A DNA stretch of 64,000 nucleotides from Arthrobacter pascens (GCF_030816475.1 NZ_JAUSXF010000001.1:1674001-1738000); one strand, 5' to 3'. Positions 46,401 through 57,076 are shown, counted from the stretch's first letter. Numbers and translations: made by a program. The notes: generated by a model from the letters alone, not told the origin.

Positions 46401-46864
46401 CCGCCACCGTGCTGACCTTCGGCGGAGAACAGGTTGTGCTGCCGTTCGTGGAGCACGCGGGGGACCAGCCGCAGCAACCAGCGCTGACTCTGGACCGCCT
46501 GGCCGAGGCGTTTGCCCACCTGGGCGAGCCGGCCCCGGCGCCTGCACCTTCCCAGGCCGAGCCTTCCGAGGCCGAGCGTCCCCAGGCGGAACGTCCTGCC
46601 CCTCAGCAACCTGCCGTCGAGGAAAAGGACTACTCCGATCACACGGCAGGGCAGTCCGCGACCCGTCGTCCCCGGCGGAACCGGAGCGCCAGCCGTGCGC
46701 AGGGGGCAGCCAACGCCACATCAGTGGAACACCACGAGGCGACCCATGCGGCGTCCACCGGGCATTCACATGCGGCCAAAGCCCCCGAGCCGGAGGCGAC
46801 GAAGCGGGCTGCAGCGGACGCCCCCATCATCCTCGGAGTAGGGGTTCCGGCCTCCGAGCTCTGA
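43427..46864 (+). CDS. rne: Rne/Rng family ribonuclease (RNase E/G)
   Basis: 1145 aa. The catalytic core lies in the middle, as in mycobacteria. Residues 1-415 are disordered and Ala/Glu/Arg-rich with RRRRSRGRRGRTR-type patches. The S1 RNA-binding domain is about 440-525, the RNase H/DNase I-like catalytic region about 560-800 (DVNTGKF and DFIDM carry the metal Asp residues), and the Zn-link is CEVCAGRGI at about 809. The C-terminal 330 residues are disordered with short repeats (DSQR; QERAP about 4 times). It processes rRNA and mRNA. ATG 43427 follows AGGAG; the longer open frame lacks a ribosome binding site. Confidence 0.95.
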   Translation: MENELVPAVNDHAAAAETPKRAVRTRRKAVPKAADAGTAEAVAEALPAVDVTDGAGAAEAPATEDATQEVKAPVRRTRSRKKADTAEPLPAFAADAEAVLPEVPVVPESEAQPAAAAAADETTVPEAATKPVRRRRVATRKASAPEVAATPEPDGPAETAPDTETAQDTESPRAAARAEAEAVPEETPSVQPGGAPEAAPVPEADAEAAAAEEAAPAGPASPFGSLFLEPGQATSVLFQAPDLSTVVRPAPAPAVTDEQDEDDAEEGDGDDNGRRRRRSRGRRGRTRTAGRDLEGDADGDAEGSQERDDADEESSGQPEEGVTSRRRRRRRRGDQDLELTGGGDDDPPNTVTRVRAPRAVSEPAVNNRVTSVKGSTRLEAKKQRRRESRDTGRRRTVITEAEFLARRESVDRQMIVRQRDDRIQIAVLEDGVLAEHFVSKTQQDSLIGNVYLGKVQNVLPSMEAAFVDIGRGRNAVLYAGEVNWEAVNLEGKQRRIENALKSGDTVLVQVTKDPVGHKGARLTSQISLPGRYLVYVPGGSMTGISRKLPDVERNRLKRILKDRLPEHAGVIVRTAAEGASEEELTHDINRLRAQWEGIESQSTSTKILAPELLYGEPDLTIKVVRDVFNEDFSKLIVSGEEAWDTIEAYVTYVAPDLVGRLEKWTKDQDIFAAWRIDEQIHKALDRKVFLPSGGSLVIDRTEAMTVVDVNTGKFTGSGGNLEETVTKNNLEAAEEVVRQLRLRDIGGIIVIDFIDMVLESNRDLVLRRMVECLGRDRTKHQVAEVTSLGLVQMTRKRMGTGLLEVFGEQCEVCAGRGIVTHDDPVEHRRANIVAAEHHVQRSDSQRFDSRPDNRQDNQRADSQRIESQPGGRTDRKRRRGRGGQPLDVAQAAPVQIHTVHPDPSDAERHAKAEATRVALANIAAAAHAAHLHDDEVAHASAGTQAPVSQERVTQERAPQERAPQERAPQAPAPQASPSPATGRHDADASGRPATVLTFGGEQVVLPFVEHAGDQPQQPALTLDRLAEAFAHLGEPAPAPAPSQAEPSEAERPQAERPAPQQPAVEEKDYSDHTAGQSATRRPRRNRSASRAQGAANATSVEHHEATHAASTGHSHAAKAPEPEATKRAAADAPIILGVGVPASEL

Positions 46865-46887
46865 GGAGCAGTACACGTGTAGGCCAT

Positions 46888-46932
46888 GATGCCCGGGCGG
46901 GCCCTGTAACATACAGGCCCCGTCCGGGCATC
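46888..46932 (+). terminator. terminator after rne
   Basis: 20-nt arms (46888-46907, 46913-46932) with 18 paired positions around AACAT. No T tract. Confidence 0.65.
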
Positions 46933-46949
46933 CGGCGTTAACACAGCGC

Positions 46950-46955
46950 TAGGCT
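46950..46955 (+). promoter_or_regulatory. -10 box of thiamine transcript
   Basis: TAGGCT places transcription start at about 46962, right at the first base of the TPP aptamer. Confidence 0.5.
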
Positions 46956-46963
46956 GGGGGACT

Positions 46964-47042
46964 GACACGGGGTGCCGCGCAGAGAGCCGGCTGAGATCCA
47001 CACCCGTTGAACCTGTCCGGCTAGCACCGGCGAAGGGACGTC
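46964..47042 (+). ncRNA. TPP riboswitch (THI element)
   Basis: Conserved aptamer blocks in order: GGGGTGCC, GGCTGAGAT, ACCCGTTGAACCTG, TCCGGCTAGCACCGGCGAAGGGA. The closing GAAGGGA also supplies the ribosome binding site AAGGGA (47033-47038) for the TTG start at 47047, so TPP binding probably blocks translation. Confidence 0.95.
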
Positions 47043-47046
47043 TTTT

Positions 47047-48663
47047 TTGCCTTCAACATCAGTCCTGCCCCCAACAGCTGCTGCCCCTGATGCTCCCAAT
47101 GCCGCACCCGCCCGGGCTTCAGCAGTCGGAACATCGGCCGCTGCAGACCGGGCCCTTTCAGAGCCGGCTGCGTCCCCATCCGCCACCCGGCGGCCGGTTC
47201 CCCGCGTGCTGTCCATCGCCGGATCGGACCCGTCCGGCGGTGCCGGCATCCAGGCTGACCTGAAAAGCATCGCGGCGCACGGCGGCTACGGAATGGCCGC
47301 CATCACGGCCCTCACCGTCCAAAACACCCAAGGTGTCTGGGCGGTCCACGTCCCGCCGGCAGCTTTCCTGGCCCAGCAGCTGGACGCCCTCAGCGACGAC
47401 ATCAGCATCGATGCCGTAAAGATCGGCATGCTGGGCGACGCCGAGGTGATTGCTGCCGTCCGCAGCTGGCTGGAAAAAGTCCGGCCCGCCGTCGTCGTCC
47501 TTGACCCGGTGATGGTGGCAACCAGCGGGGATAGGCTCCTGCAGGAATCGGCCGAGGCGGCCCTGCGCGGACTTCTGCCGCTGGCGGACCTGATCACGCC
47601 CAACCTGGCCGAACTCGCCATGCTCATGGATGAACAGGAGGCGGACAGCTGGCCGGCTGCCCTGGAGCAGGGCCGCCGGCTGGCATCCGTCACCGGTGCC
47701 ACCATTCTGGTGAAGGGCGGCCATCTCGACGGCGGCTCCTGCCCGGATGCGCTGGTCAATACCGGGGGACTGCTCTCCGAGGAAGTGGTGGTCCTGCAGG
47801 GGGAACGTGTTCCCACCCGCAACAGCCACGGCACCGGCTGCTCGCTCTCCTCGGCGATGGCAACGGCACAGGCCCGGCTGGGCGACTGGGAGGCGTCCCT
47901 GCGACAGGTGAAGCCATGGCTGACCGCTGCCCTGCAGAACTCTGCCTTGCTGGGAGTAGGCAGGGGCAACGGTCCCATCCACCATTTCCACCACCTCCAG
48001 CCCCCGGCGTCCGCCTTAGGCTTTGCCGACATCCTCTGGGCTGAGGCGCAGCCGGACCTGGAGGCCATCTACAGCCTGCAGTTCATCCGGGACCTGACAG
48101 ACGGCAGCCTGGCTGAAAACCAGTTCGCCTACTACCTCGCCCAGGACGCCATCTACCTCAACGGCTACTCCCGGGTGTTGGCACGTGCCAGCGCGCTGGC
48201 CCCCACCGAAGCAGGGCAGCTGTTCTGGGCGCGGTCCGCACAGCAGTGCCTGGAGGTCGAATCCGAGCTGCACCGCACCTGGCTCAGCACGCGCACCGTG
48301 GAGCCTGGGCTCGGTCCCGTCACCAAGTCCTATGTTGACCACCTGACGGCCGCGTCAGCATCCGGTAGCTATGCGGTGCTCGTCGCTGCCGTCCTTCCAT
48401 GCTTCTGGCTTTATGCCGAGGTGGGGAAGACACTTCACGCGGAGTTCCTAGCTTCGGGCGCGCCGGCGGACCACCCCTACTCGGCATGGCTGCGGACGTA
48501 CGCCGACGAGGACTTCGCCGCGGCCACCCGGCAGGCCATCGCCTTGGCGGACGACGCCGCGCGGAGAGGATCAGAGGACGAGCGTGCAGCCATGATCGTG
48601 GCGTTCCGGCAGTCATGCCGTTTCGAAGTGGAATTCTTTGACGCGCCGCGCCACCACGCCTGA
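47047..48663 (+). CDS. thiD: ThiD-TenA fusion: HMP(-P) kinase and thiaminase II-type domain
   Basis: 538 aa. Residues 1-50 are a disordered Ala/Pro lead. ThiD domain about 52-310 (VLSIAGSDPSGGAGIQADLK start, RNSHGTGCSLSSAM anion hole) phosphorylates HMP and HMP-P. TenA domain about 330-538, with catalytic Cys near 452 in AAVLPCFWLYAEVG, salvages amino-HMP from degraded thiamine. The fusion joins salvage and phosphorylation of the pyrimidine. TTG start set by AAGGGA at the end of the TPP riboswitch; no other thi gene is adjacent. Confidence 0.92.
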   Translation: MPSTSVLPPTAAAPDAPNAAPARASAVGTSAAADRALSEPAASPSATRRPVPRVLSIAGSDPSGGAGIQADLKSIAAHGGYGMAAITALTVQNTQGVWAVHVPPAAFLAQQLDALSDDISIDAVKIGMLGDAEVIAAVRSWLEKVRPAVVVLDPVMVATSGDRLLQESAEAALRGLLPLADLITPNLAELAMLMDEQEADSWPAALEQGRRLASVTGATILVKGGHLDGGSCPDALVNTGGLLSEEVVVLQGERVPTRNSHGTGCSLSSAMATAQARLGDWEASLRQVKPWLTAALQNSALLGVGRGNGPIHHFHHLQPPASALGFADILWAEAQPDLEAIYSLQFIRDLTDGSLAENQFAYYLAQDAIYLNGYSRVLARASALAPTEAGQLFWARSAQQCLEVESELHRTWLSTRTVEPGLGPVTKSYVDHLTAASASGSYAVLVAAVLPCFWLYAEVGKTLHAEFLASGAPADHPYSAWLRTYADEDFAAATRQAIALADDAARRGSEDERAAMIVAFRQSCRFEVEFFDAPRHHA

Positions 48664-49003
48664 CCGCAGACCGGGGCGGCAGCCGGTAGGATAGTCAGGC
48701 AGGGTTTCGGATGTCGGTGTTGAGCATGCTTGTGCTGCCTATCACAGACAATGCGCTGGAACCAGCCTCATTTGCGGCCGAAGGCAAAATTAGCGTATTC
48801 TAGATCTTCGGTGCTTACGCCAACACTTGGGTTATGACCCCGGGAGCAGCCCGCTTGGACAACGAGCGGATATTGCAACCGGGATAGCTCACGGGTTCCC
48901 CCGCGAATCCACGGCGTTGAGGCACAGCGGAAGCCCAGCCAAATATGGACCCCGGTTCCGCACGCAAATTTAGTAATAAACGTCGAGAGAAGTGAGTTCC
49001 CAA
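48664..49003 (+). other. 340-bp leader region of rplU
   Basis: No gene. It contains the rplU promoter (48772-48801) and about 195 nt of untranslated leader with TCTAGATC, several GC stems and an A/T-rich end near AATTTAGTAATAAA. Leaders of ribosomal-protein operons often bind their own product; here that is only a suggestion. Confidence 0.5.
48772..48801 (+). promoter_or_regulatory. promoter of rplU-rpmA
   Basis: -35 TTGCGG (48772-48777), 18-bp spacer, -10 TATTCT (48796-48801). The best sigma-A-like promoter in the window. Confidence 0.7.
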
Positions 49004-49312
49004 GTGGTGTACGCGATTGTCCGCGCAGGCGGCCGCCAAGAGAAGGTTTCCGTTGGAGACTTCGTTACCCTGAACCGCGTCACCGGTGGAGCCGGCAGCA
49101 CCATTGAGCTGCCCGCACTGCTCCTGGTAGACGGTGACAAGATCACGTCCGCCGCTGCGGACCTGGCCAAGGTAACTGTTACGGCTGAGATCCTTCAGGA
49201 CCTTCGTGGTCCCAAGATCGTCATCCAGAAGTTCAAGAACAAGACCGGTTACAAGAAGCGCCAGGGTCACCGTCAGGAACTGACCAAGGTCAAGATCACT
49301 GGCATCAAGTAA
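49004..49312 (+). CDS. rplU: 50S ribosomal protein bL21
   Basis: 102 aa, [19 protein letters not shown], ending in the basic [19 protein letters not shown] region. GTG 49004 gives the family N-terminus; GTG 48992 upstream is in frame but adds non-family residues. Binds 23S rRNA. First gene of the rplU-rpmA-obg block. Confidence 0.96.
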   Translation: MVYAIVRAGGRQEKVSVGDFVTLNRVTGGAGSTIELPALLLVDGDKITSAAADLAKVTVTAEILQDLRGPKIVIQKFKNKTGYKKRQGHRQELTKVKITGIK

Positions 49313-49372
49313 CTACCGGTTACTGTTCAGGTTTTCAGCAGATTCCCCAGAATTTAGAGGCAGGCATTTCAA

Positions 49373-49636
49373 ATGGCACATAAAAAAGGCGCGAGCTCCA
49401 CTCGCAACGGTCGTGACTCCAACGCCCAGTACCTTGGCGTCAAGCGCTTCGGCGGCCAGGTAGTCTCCGCAGGCGAGATCATCGTCCGTCAGCGTGGCAC
49501 CCACTTCCACCCGGGCGCCGGCGTAGGCCGTGGCGGCGACGACACCCTGTTCGCACTGACCCCGGGAGCTGTCGAATTCGGCACCCGCCGCGGTCGTCGA
49601 GTCGTCAACATCGTTGCTGCTGCAGCTGCAGAGTAA
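49373..49636 (+). CDS. rpmA: 50S ribosomal protein bL27
   Basis: 87 aa, [20 protein letters not shown], with the N-terminal tail that reaches the peptidyl-transferase centre and no cleavable lead. Follows rplU by 60 bp. Confidence 0.97.
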   Translation: MAHKKGASSTRNGRDSNAQYLGVKRFGGQVVSAGEIIVRQRGTHFHPGAGVGRGGDDTLFALTPGAVEFGTRRGRRVVNIVAAAAAE

Positions 49637-49649
49637 CCAAAAGTTCTAA

Positions 49650-49685
49650 AGCGGTGGAGCGGGCCAGTTGGTCCGCTCCACTGCT
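49650..49685 (+). terminator. terminator after rpmA
   Basis: AGCGGTGGAGCGGGCC pairs with GGTCCGCTCCACTGCT around the loop AGTT, followed by CATTTAACC. It may attenuate rather than stop read-through into obg. Confidence 0.75.
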
Positions 49686-49692
49686 CATTTAA

Positions 49693-52483
<2,791 letters not shown>

Positions 52484-52497
52484 GGCCGTGCCTCGCC

Positions 52498-52503
52498 TAA
52501 ACT
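52498..52503 (+). promoter_or_regulatory. -10 box of probable leaderless proA transcript
   Basis: TAAACT lies 6 nt before ATG 52510, in the 26-bp gap after proB; proA can thus be transcribed alone. Confidence 0.5.
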
Positions 52504-52509
52504 TGGATC

Positions 52510-53895
52510 ATGACTGAGTCACTGACCCACAACACCGCTGCGATTTCCGGGGATACGCCTGTTGTTCCTGCGTCCCAGGAGGCCGGCACCAGCCCGGAGT
52601 CGCAGGATCCGGAATCGGCAGTGAAACTGACGGCCGATGACGTTGAGGCCGCTGTCAACGCCATCGCGGACCGGGCACGCCGCGCAGGCCGCCGGATGGC
52701 CGGGGCCAACCGCGCCTGGAAGGACGGGGGCCTTCGGGCCATCGGCGCCGCACTGCTAGAGCGGAAGAACCTCATCCTGGCAGCGAATGCCAAGGATGTC
52801 GCAGCCGGCAAGGCGAATGGCACATCGGCGGCCCTGCTCGACCGGCTCACCCTGAATGAAAGCCGCATCGCCGGACTCGTGGATGCCCTTGAGAACCTGG
52901 CCAACCTGCCGGATCCCGTAGGCAACGTGGTGCGCGGCCAGACCCTGCCCAACGGCCTGCGTCTGCGCCAGGTGAATGTGCCCATGGGCGTGGTGGCCGC
53001 CATTTACGAAGCCCGTCCCAACGTGACTGTCGACATCGCCGGATTGGCCCTCAAGAGCGGAAACGCCGTCATCCTTCGCGGCGGTTCCGCCGCAGCTGCT
53101 ACTAACGACGCCCTGGTCCATGTCCTGCGCGAAGCACTGGATTCGGTCGGGCTGCCGGCGGACGCCGTCCAGACTGTCGACCAGTACGGCCGCGAAGGCG
53201 CCAACGCCCTGATGCGTGCCCGCGGCCGTGTGGATGTCCTGATTCCCCGGGGCGGCCGCGAACTCATCCAGACCGTGGTCAGGAATTCCGCCGTGCCCGT
53301 TATCGAGACCGGCGAGGGCAACGTCCACATCTTCATCGACGAATCGGCCAGTGAGGAAATGGCGGTCGAGATCCTGCTCAATGCCAAGACCCAGCGGCCC
53401 AGCGTCTGCAACACAGTTGAGACGCTGCTGGTCCATTCGCGGTCGACCGTGCTGCCTGCCGTTGCGGCGGCACTGCGCGAGGCCGGTGTCACCCTGCATG
53501 CCGATGACCGGATCCGGGCGGCCCTGCCCGCTTCCATTCCGTCAGAGCCGGCCACTGACGAGGACTGGGGCACGGAGTACATGGATCTCGATCTGGCTGT
53601 GGCCATGGTGGACAGCCTCGAGGAGGCCGTCCAGCACATCCGCACCTGGTCCACCGGGCACACCGAGGCCATCCTCACCAATAACTTGTCGAATGCTGAG
53701 CGGTTCATCGCCGAGGTGGATTCCGCTGCGGTCATCGTTAATGCATCCACGCGCTTCACCGACGGAGGCGAGCTGGGACTTGGCGCCGAGGTGGGGATCT
53801 CCACCCAGAAACTGCACGCCCGGGGGCCGATGGGGCTGACCGAGCTCACCACTACCAAGTGGATCGTGCAGGGCGAGGGCCAGGTCCGCGGGTAG
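52510..53895 (+). CDS. proA: gamma-glutamyl phosphate reductase
   Basis: 461 aa; reduces glutamyl 5-phosphate to the semialdehyde with NADPH. Aldehyde-dehydrogenase fold; the catalytic Cys is about 299 in QRPSVCNTVETLL, the cofactor region has EARPNVTVDIA and RGGSAA. A 40-residue Ser/Thr/Glu-rich N-terminal extension is longer than in E. coli ProA. No ribosome binding site; a -10 box 6 nt upstream suggests a leaderless mRNA. Confidence 0.96.
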   Translation: MTESLTHNTAAISGDTPVVPASQEAGTSPESQDPESAVKLTADDVEAAVNAIADRARRAGRRMAGANRAWKDGGLRAIGAALLERKNLILAANAKDVAAGKANGTSAALLDRLTLNESRIAGLVDALENLANLPDPVGNVVRGQTLPNGLRLRQVNVPMGVVAAIYEARPNVTVDIAGLALKSGNAVILRGGSAAAATNDALVHVLREALDSVGLPADAVQTVDQYGREGANALMRARGRVDVLIPRGGRELIQTVVRNSAVPVIETGEGNVHIFIDESASEEMAVEILLNAKTQRPSVCNTVETLLVHSRSTVLPAVAAALREAGVTLHADDRIRAALPASIPSEPATDEDWGTEYMDLDLAVAMVDSLEEAVQHIRTWSTGHTEAILTNNLSNAERFIAEVDSAAVIVNASTRFTDGGELGLGAEVGISTQKLHARGPMGLTELTTTKWIVQGEGQVRG

Positions 53896-53971
53896 CGGCG
53901 CGGTAACATAGAACAAAGTCCGGAACGGCGGGGATATCCGCCTTCACATCCTTTCAGCCCTAGGGGAGAAA

Positions 53972-54211
53972 ATGCTGCTCCAGCAGATCGCCACGTCCAT
54001 TGCCGCCGCAGGCGAAGCAGAACATGAGGAACTCGCCCCGCTGTGGGCGGCGCCGTGGGTCTTTGGGGTATCCATTTTCGCCATCCTGCTCGTACTGATG
54101 TTCATCACGTGGTCCTACTCGAACGTGGGCAACCGCCACTCCGCCACCGACGAGCACGCCGATCCGCACCGCCAGCACCCCAACAAGCACGATCACGGCC
54201 AGGGCCACTAA
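53972..54211 (+). CDS. small single-pass membrane protein
   Basis: 79 aa. One TM helix at about 28-48 ([19 protein letters not shown]), then a His/Asp/Pro-rich hydrophilic tail with [30 protein letters not shown] composition that might bind metal. AGGGGAG at 53962-53968 is a strong ribosome binding site. I recognise it only as an uncharacterised protein between proA and nadD in related actinobacteria. Confidence 0.75.
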   Translation: MLLQQIATSIAAAGEAEHEELAPLWAAPWVFGVSIFAILLVLMFITWSYSNVGNRHSATDEHADPHRQHPNKHDHGQGH

Positions 54212-54263
54212 CATTTCCCGCATTCTGCACCATAGCGGTGCTGGTGGCCGGCTGCGGCTGGGC

Positions 54264-54881
54264 GTGATGGGCGGAACTTTTGATCCGATCCATCACGGCC
54301 ACTTGGTTGCCGCCAGTGAAGTGGCCGCCAAGTTCGGCCTGGACGAAGTGGTTTTTGTCCCCACGGGACAGCCTTGGCAAAAAACGCACAGGGATGTCAG
54401 CGAGCCGGAGCACCGGTACCTGATGACTGTGATCGCCACGGCCTCCAATCCCCGCTTCACCGTCAGCCGGGTGGATGTGGACCGCCCCGGTCCGACGTAT
54501 ACCATTGATACTTTGCGTGACCTTCGCAGGCAGCGGCCGGACGCAGATTTGTTCTTCATCACTGGGGCCGACGCGCTGGCACAGATCCTGTCCTGGAAGG
54601 ACATCGACGAACTCTGGTCGCTGGCGCATTTTGTCGGGGTGACCAGGCCCGGGCACGTGCTTGACGGCATGGGCCGGAAGGACGTCAGCCTCCTTGAGGT
54701 GCCGGCCATGGCCATCTCCTCCTCGGACTGCCGGGCGAGGGTGGCCGCAAACAACCCGGTCTGGTACCTCGTGCCGGACGGTGTGGTCCAGTACATTGCC
54801 AAATATGGGCTGTACGCCGGAGGAGCTAACCCCGGCGACGCACCAGCCACCGAAACAGACGAACCAGCCAGTACTGAATGA
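54264..54881 (+). CDS. nadD: nicotinate-nucleotide adenylyltransferase
   Basis: 205 aa from GTG 54264; adenylates nicotinate mononucleotide in NAD synthesis. [12 protein letters not shown] carries the HxGH motif, and [10 protein letters not shown] is the C-terminal nucleotide motif. The residues that normally form the first strand (RLRLG before VMGGTFDP) are encoded just upstream, yet the frame has no ATG, GTG or TTG there, only ATT (54213, 54222) and CTG (54225). The start is therefore uncertain and may be non-standard. No ribosome binding site is visible. Confidence 0.88.
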   Translation: MMGGTFDPIHHGHLVAASEVAAKFGLDEVVFVPTGQPWQKTHRDVSEPEHRYLMTVIATASNPRFTVSRVDVDRPGPTYTIDTLRDLRRQRPDADLFFITGADALAQILSWKDIDELWSLAHFVGVTRPGHVLDGMGRKDVSLLEVPAMAISSSDCRARVAANNPVWYLVPDGVVQYIAKYGLYAGGANPGDAPATETDEPASTE

Positions 54882-54888
54882 GTTCTCA

Positions 54889-56145
54889 ATGAGTCAGGAA
54901 CAGCCCCCGGTCCGCAGCCGCCGCGAACTACGGCAGGCCAGAGACGAGCAGCAGGCTTCCGGGTCCGTAGGTCCGGGAGTGGTTTCGCCTGCCTCAAAAC
55001 AACCCGCAGATTCCGGCGCGGGCCAGACGCAGGCGCAGCGTTCGTCCCAGATCCGGGCACGGGACCGGGCTGCGTTGCGCACCATCAAGGAACTTGAGGA
55101 AAAAGAGGGACAGCTCGCGACCGGGGGAGCACCCACGCGCAGGCAGTTGCGGCTGCAGCAGCTCAAGGAACAGGCTGTCACATCGGCACACCCCATCGTT
55201 CCGCCGGCAAGCCGGGCTGCAGGCCCCCAGGAAGAGAACAACCCCAGGGCGGCCACCGTGCAGGGCCGTCCGGCAGGGCCAACCGGGGCCGAGGGCGTAG
55301 CACCAGGACCACGTCCTGAGCCGACGTCGAAAGGCTCCGGGCTGCCCGATGGCATGAGCGTGGAACAGGCTCTGGCAGCGCGAACCCTGATCGCCGAGCA
55401 GGCCACCAGCCAGCTGGCAAAGATGGAACATAGTGCTTCACCGGATCCGGAAGCAGTGGATCCGGAGATCCTTGCGGAACAAATAGCGCTGGCAGAACGG
55501 GCCGCCGTCCTGAACCGCCGTGCAATGGCCAAGCAGAAGCTGGCGGAGCAGGCGGCCCCGCCGACAGCCCCGCTGTCCCTACAGGCTGGGCGCCCCGAGT
55601 CCGCGCCGCGGCCCGGTCCCTCGACGGCCAGTAACCTTGCCATGGTAACGCCGCTGGAGTTCGTGCAGGTGCCGGGCGTGGCCCATCCGATCATGAAGCC
55701 GCCGTCGACCTCCTATGTCCCTGTTGTCACCAACCCCGGGCCCAGGGTGCAGACCTCCGGCGGGAAGGGCCGCAAGTCCGCCGCGGGCTCCAAGCCCTCG
55801 GCCGCCCGGTCTGCCGCTGCTGCCGGTGCTGCTACCGCCGCTGCTGCCGCTTCGGGCCGGTCCCGGGTCATTGCGCGCGCCGAAGCCGCTGCGCGGGCGG
55901 CCACCGAACCAAGGCCCGTTGCGCCCAACCCGCCTGTTGTGGGCGGGGGACCATCAGAAGACCTGTTTGACGACCTTCCCCGCATCCCCGCCCGGTCCGC
56001 ATACGGGCTCGAACCGTTGGATGCGGCAACTGCGGGCCTGGCCCGCGCGAAACGAATGCGGCTCGTGCAGTTCTGCGTCCTGACCTTCGGCATCGTTGCC
56101 CTCATTTCCGGCGTCATCCTGATCATCAGCGGCATCTCGCGCTGA
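54889..56145 (+). CDS. tail-anchored disordered protein, function unknown
   Basis: 418 aa from ATG 54889, 7 bp after nadD. Mostly low-complexity Ala/Pro/Gln/Arg. Helical, possibly coiled-coil stretches at about 40-100 (RRELRQARDEQ, IKELEEKEGQL) and 150-215 (ALAARTLIAEQATSQLAK). A single TM helix at about 393-415 at the extreme C-terminus leaves almost everything in the cytosol. No catalytic motif. It lies between nadD and rsfS in an order common in Arthrobacter relatives. A longer open frame upstream is inside nadD and not coding. Confidence 0.7.
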   Translation: MSQEQPPVRSRRELRQARDEQQASGSVGPGVVSPASKQPADSGAGQTQAQRSSQIRARDRAALRTIKELEEKEGQLATGGAPTRRQLRLQQLKEQAVTSAHPIVPPASRAAGPQEENNPRAATVQGRPAGPTGAEGVAPGPRPEPTSKGSGLPDGMSVEQALAARTLIAEQATSQLAKMEHSASPDPEAVDPEILAEQIALAERAAVLNRRAMAKQKLAEQAAPPTAPLSLQAGRPESAPRPGPSTASNLAMVTPLEFVQVPGVAHPIMKPPSTSYVPVVTNPGPRVQTSGGKGRKSAAGSKPSAARSAAAAGAATAAAAASGRSRVIARAEAAARAATEPRPVAPNPPVVGGGPSEDLFDDLPRIPARSAYGLEPLDAATAGLARAKRMRLVQFCVLTFGIVALISGVILIISGISR

Positions 56146-56194
56146 TCAGGCCGAGCCCACACCAAAAATCTTTCAGATAACCACAAGGAGTCCC

Positions 56195-56596
56195 GTGACT
56201 GCATCAGATTCATCCATCGCCACAGCCCGCCACGCCGCCAAGGCCGCCGCGGACAAGATCGCCCAGGACATAGTTGCCCTGGACGTCAGCGAACGCCTCG
56301 CGCTGGCCGATGTCTTCCTCATTGCCTCGGCGCCCAGCGAACGCCAGGTCAATGCCATTGTGGATGGAATCGAAGAGGAACTTTCCAAGCAGGACCTCCG
56401 CCCTGTCCGCCGTGAAGGCCGCTCAGGCGGGCGCTGGGTGCTCCTGGACTACTCCGATATCGTCATTCATGTCCAGCACGAGGAGGACCGCGTTTTCTAC
56501 GCCCTGGAGCGTCTGTGGAAGGACTGCCCGGTGGTGGACCTGCAGCTGGGCGACGACTCCTCAGCCAAGGCCGCAGCCTCCTCAGACGCGGAGTAA
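56195..56596 (+). CDS. rsfS: ribosomal silencing factor RsfS
   Basis: 133 aa; binds uL14 on the 50S subunit and blocks joining of 30S during starvation. DUF143 core: DIVALDVSERLALADVFLIAS, RREGRSGGRWVLLDYSDIVIHVQ, YALERLWKDCP. GTG start with AAGGAG about 7 bp before it. Acidic Ala/Ser tail. Confidence 0.95.
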   Translation: MTASDSSIATARHAAKAAADKIAQDIVALDVSERLALADVFLIASAPSERQVNAIVDGIEEELSKQDLRPVRREGRSGGRWVLLDYSDIVIHVQHEEDRVFYALERLWKDCPVVDLQLGDDSSAKAAASSDAE

Positions 56597-56698
56597 GCCC
56601 GCCCCCGCGGACCGAATATGCCCGATTTGGAATTTTCGGAAATGCTGTTCTAAGATATTTGAGTTGCTCCGGGGAAACCGTTGGAGCAACCAAGATCC

Positions 56699-56771
56699 GG
56701 GGCTGTGGCGCAGCTGGTAGCGCACCTGCATGGCATGCAGGGGGTCAGGGGTTCGAGTCCCCTCAGCTCCA
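56699..56771 (+). tRNA. tRNA-Ala(GGC), copy 1
   Basis: Acceptor GGGGCTG/CAGCTCC with one G-T pair, anticodon stem CCTGC/GCAGG, loop ATGGCAT (anticodon GGC). CCA not encoded. Confidence 0.96.
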
Positions 56772-56780
56772 CCGGATGAT

Positions 56781-56813
56781 CCGCCGGAATCGTAAGATTC
56801 CGGCGGATTTTTT
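56781..56813 (+). terminator. terminator after tRNA-Ala copy 1
   Basis: CCGCCGGAATC/GATTCCGGCGG, 11-bp perfect stem, GTAA loop, then ATTTTTT: a textbook intrinsic terminator. Confidence 0.95.
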
Positions 56814-56967
56814 GTACCCGGAAGGGGCTCCTCCGTTTCCCGGCCGGTGAGGGGAGCATCCCGCAGGACCGCTGTGGGGAAGACCATGCCGGATTGGCGT
56901 CGCGGCAGAATCTCCATTAAGCTGATCAGGTTGCTTCCGGCGGCTTGATCACCGGAGAACGAAGTAC

Positions 56968-57043
56968 GGGGCTGTGGCGCAGCTGGTAGCGCACCTGCAT
57001 GGCATGCAGGGGGTCAGGGGTTCGAGTCCCCTCAGCTCCACCA
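56968..57043 (+). tRNA. tRNA-Ala(GGC), copy 2
   Basis: Identical over 73 nt to the copy at 56699. This copy encodes CCA (57041-57043). Confidence 0.96.
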
Positions 57044-57044
57044 A

Positions 57045-57076
57045 AATGGGAACCACCGAATCAGGTGGTTCCCATT
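57045..57076 (+). terminator. hairpin after tRNA-Ala copy 2
   Basis: AATGGGAACCACC/GGTGGTTCCCATT, 13-bp perfect stem, 6-nt loop; no T tract. Confidence 0.7.
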
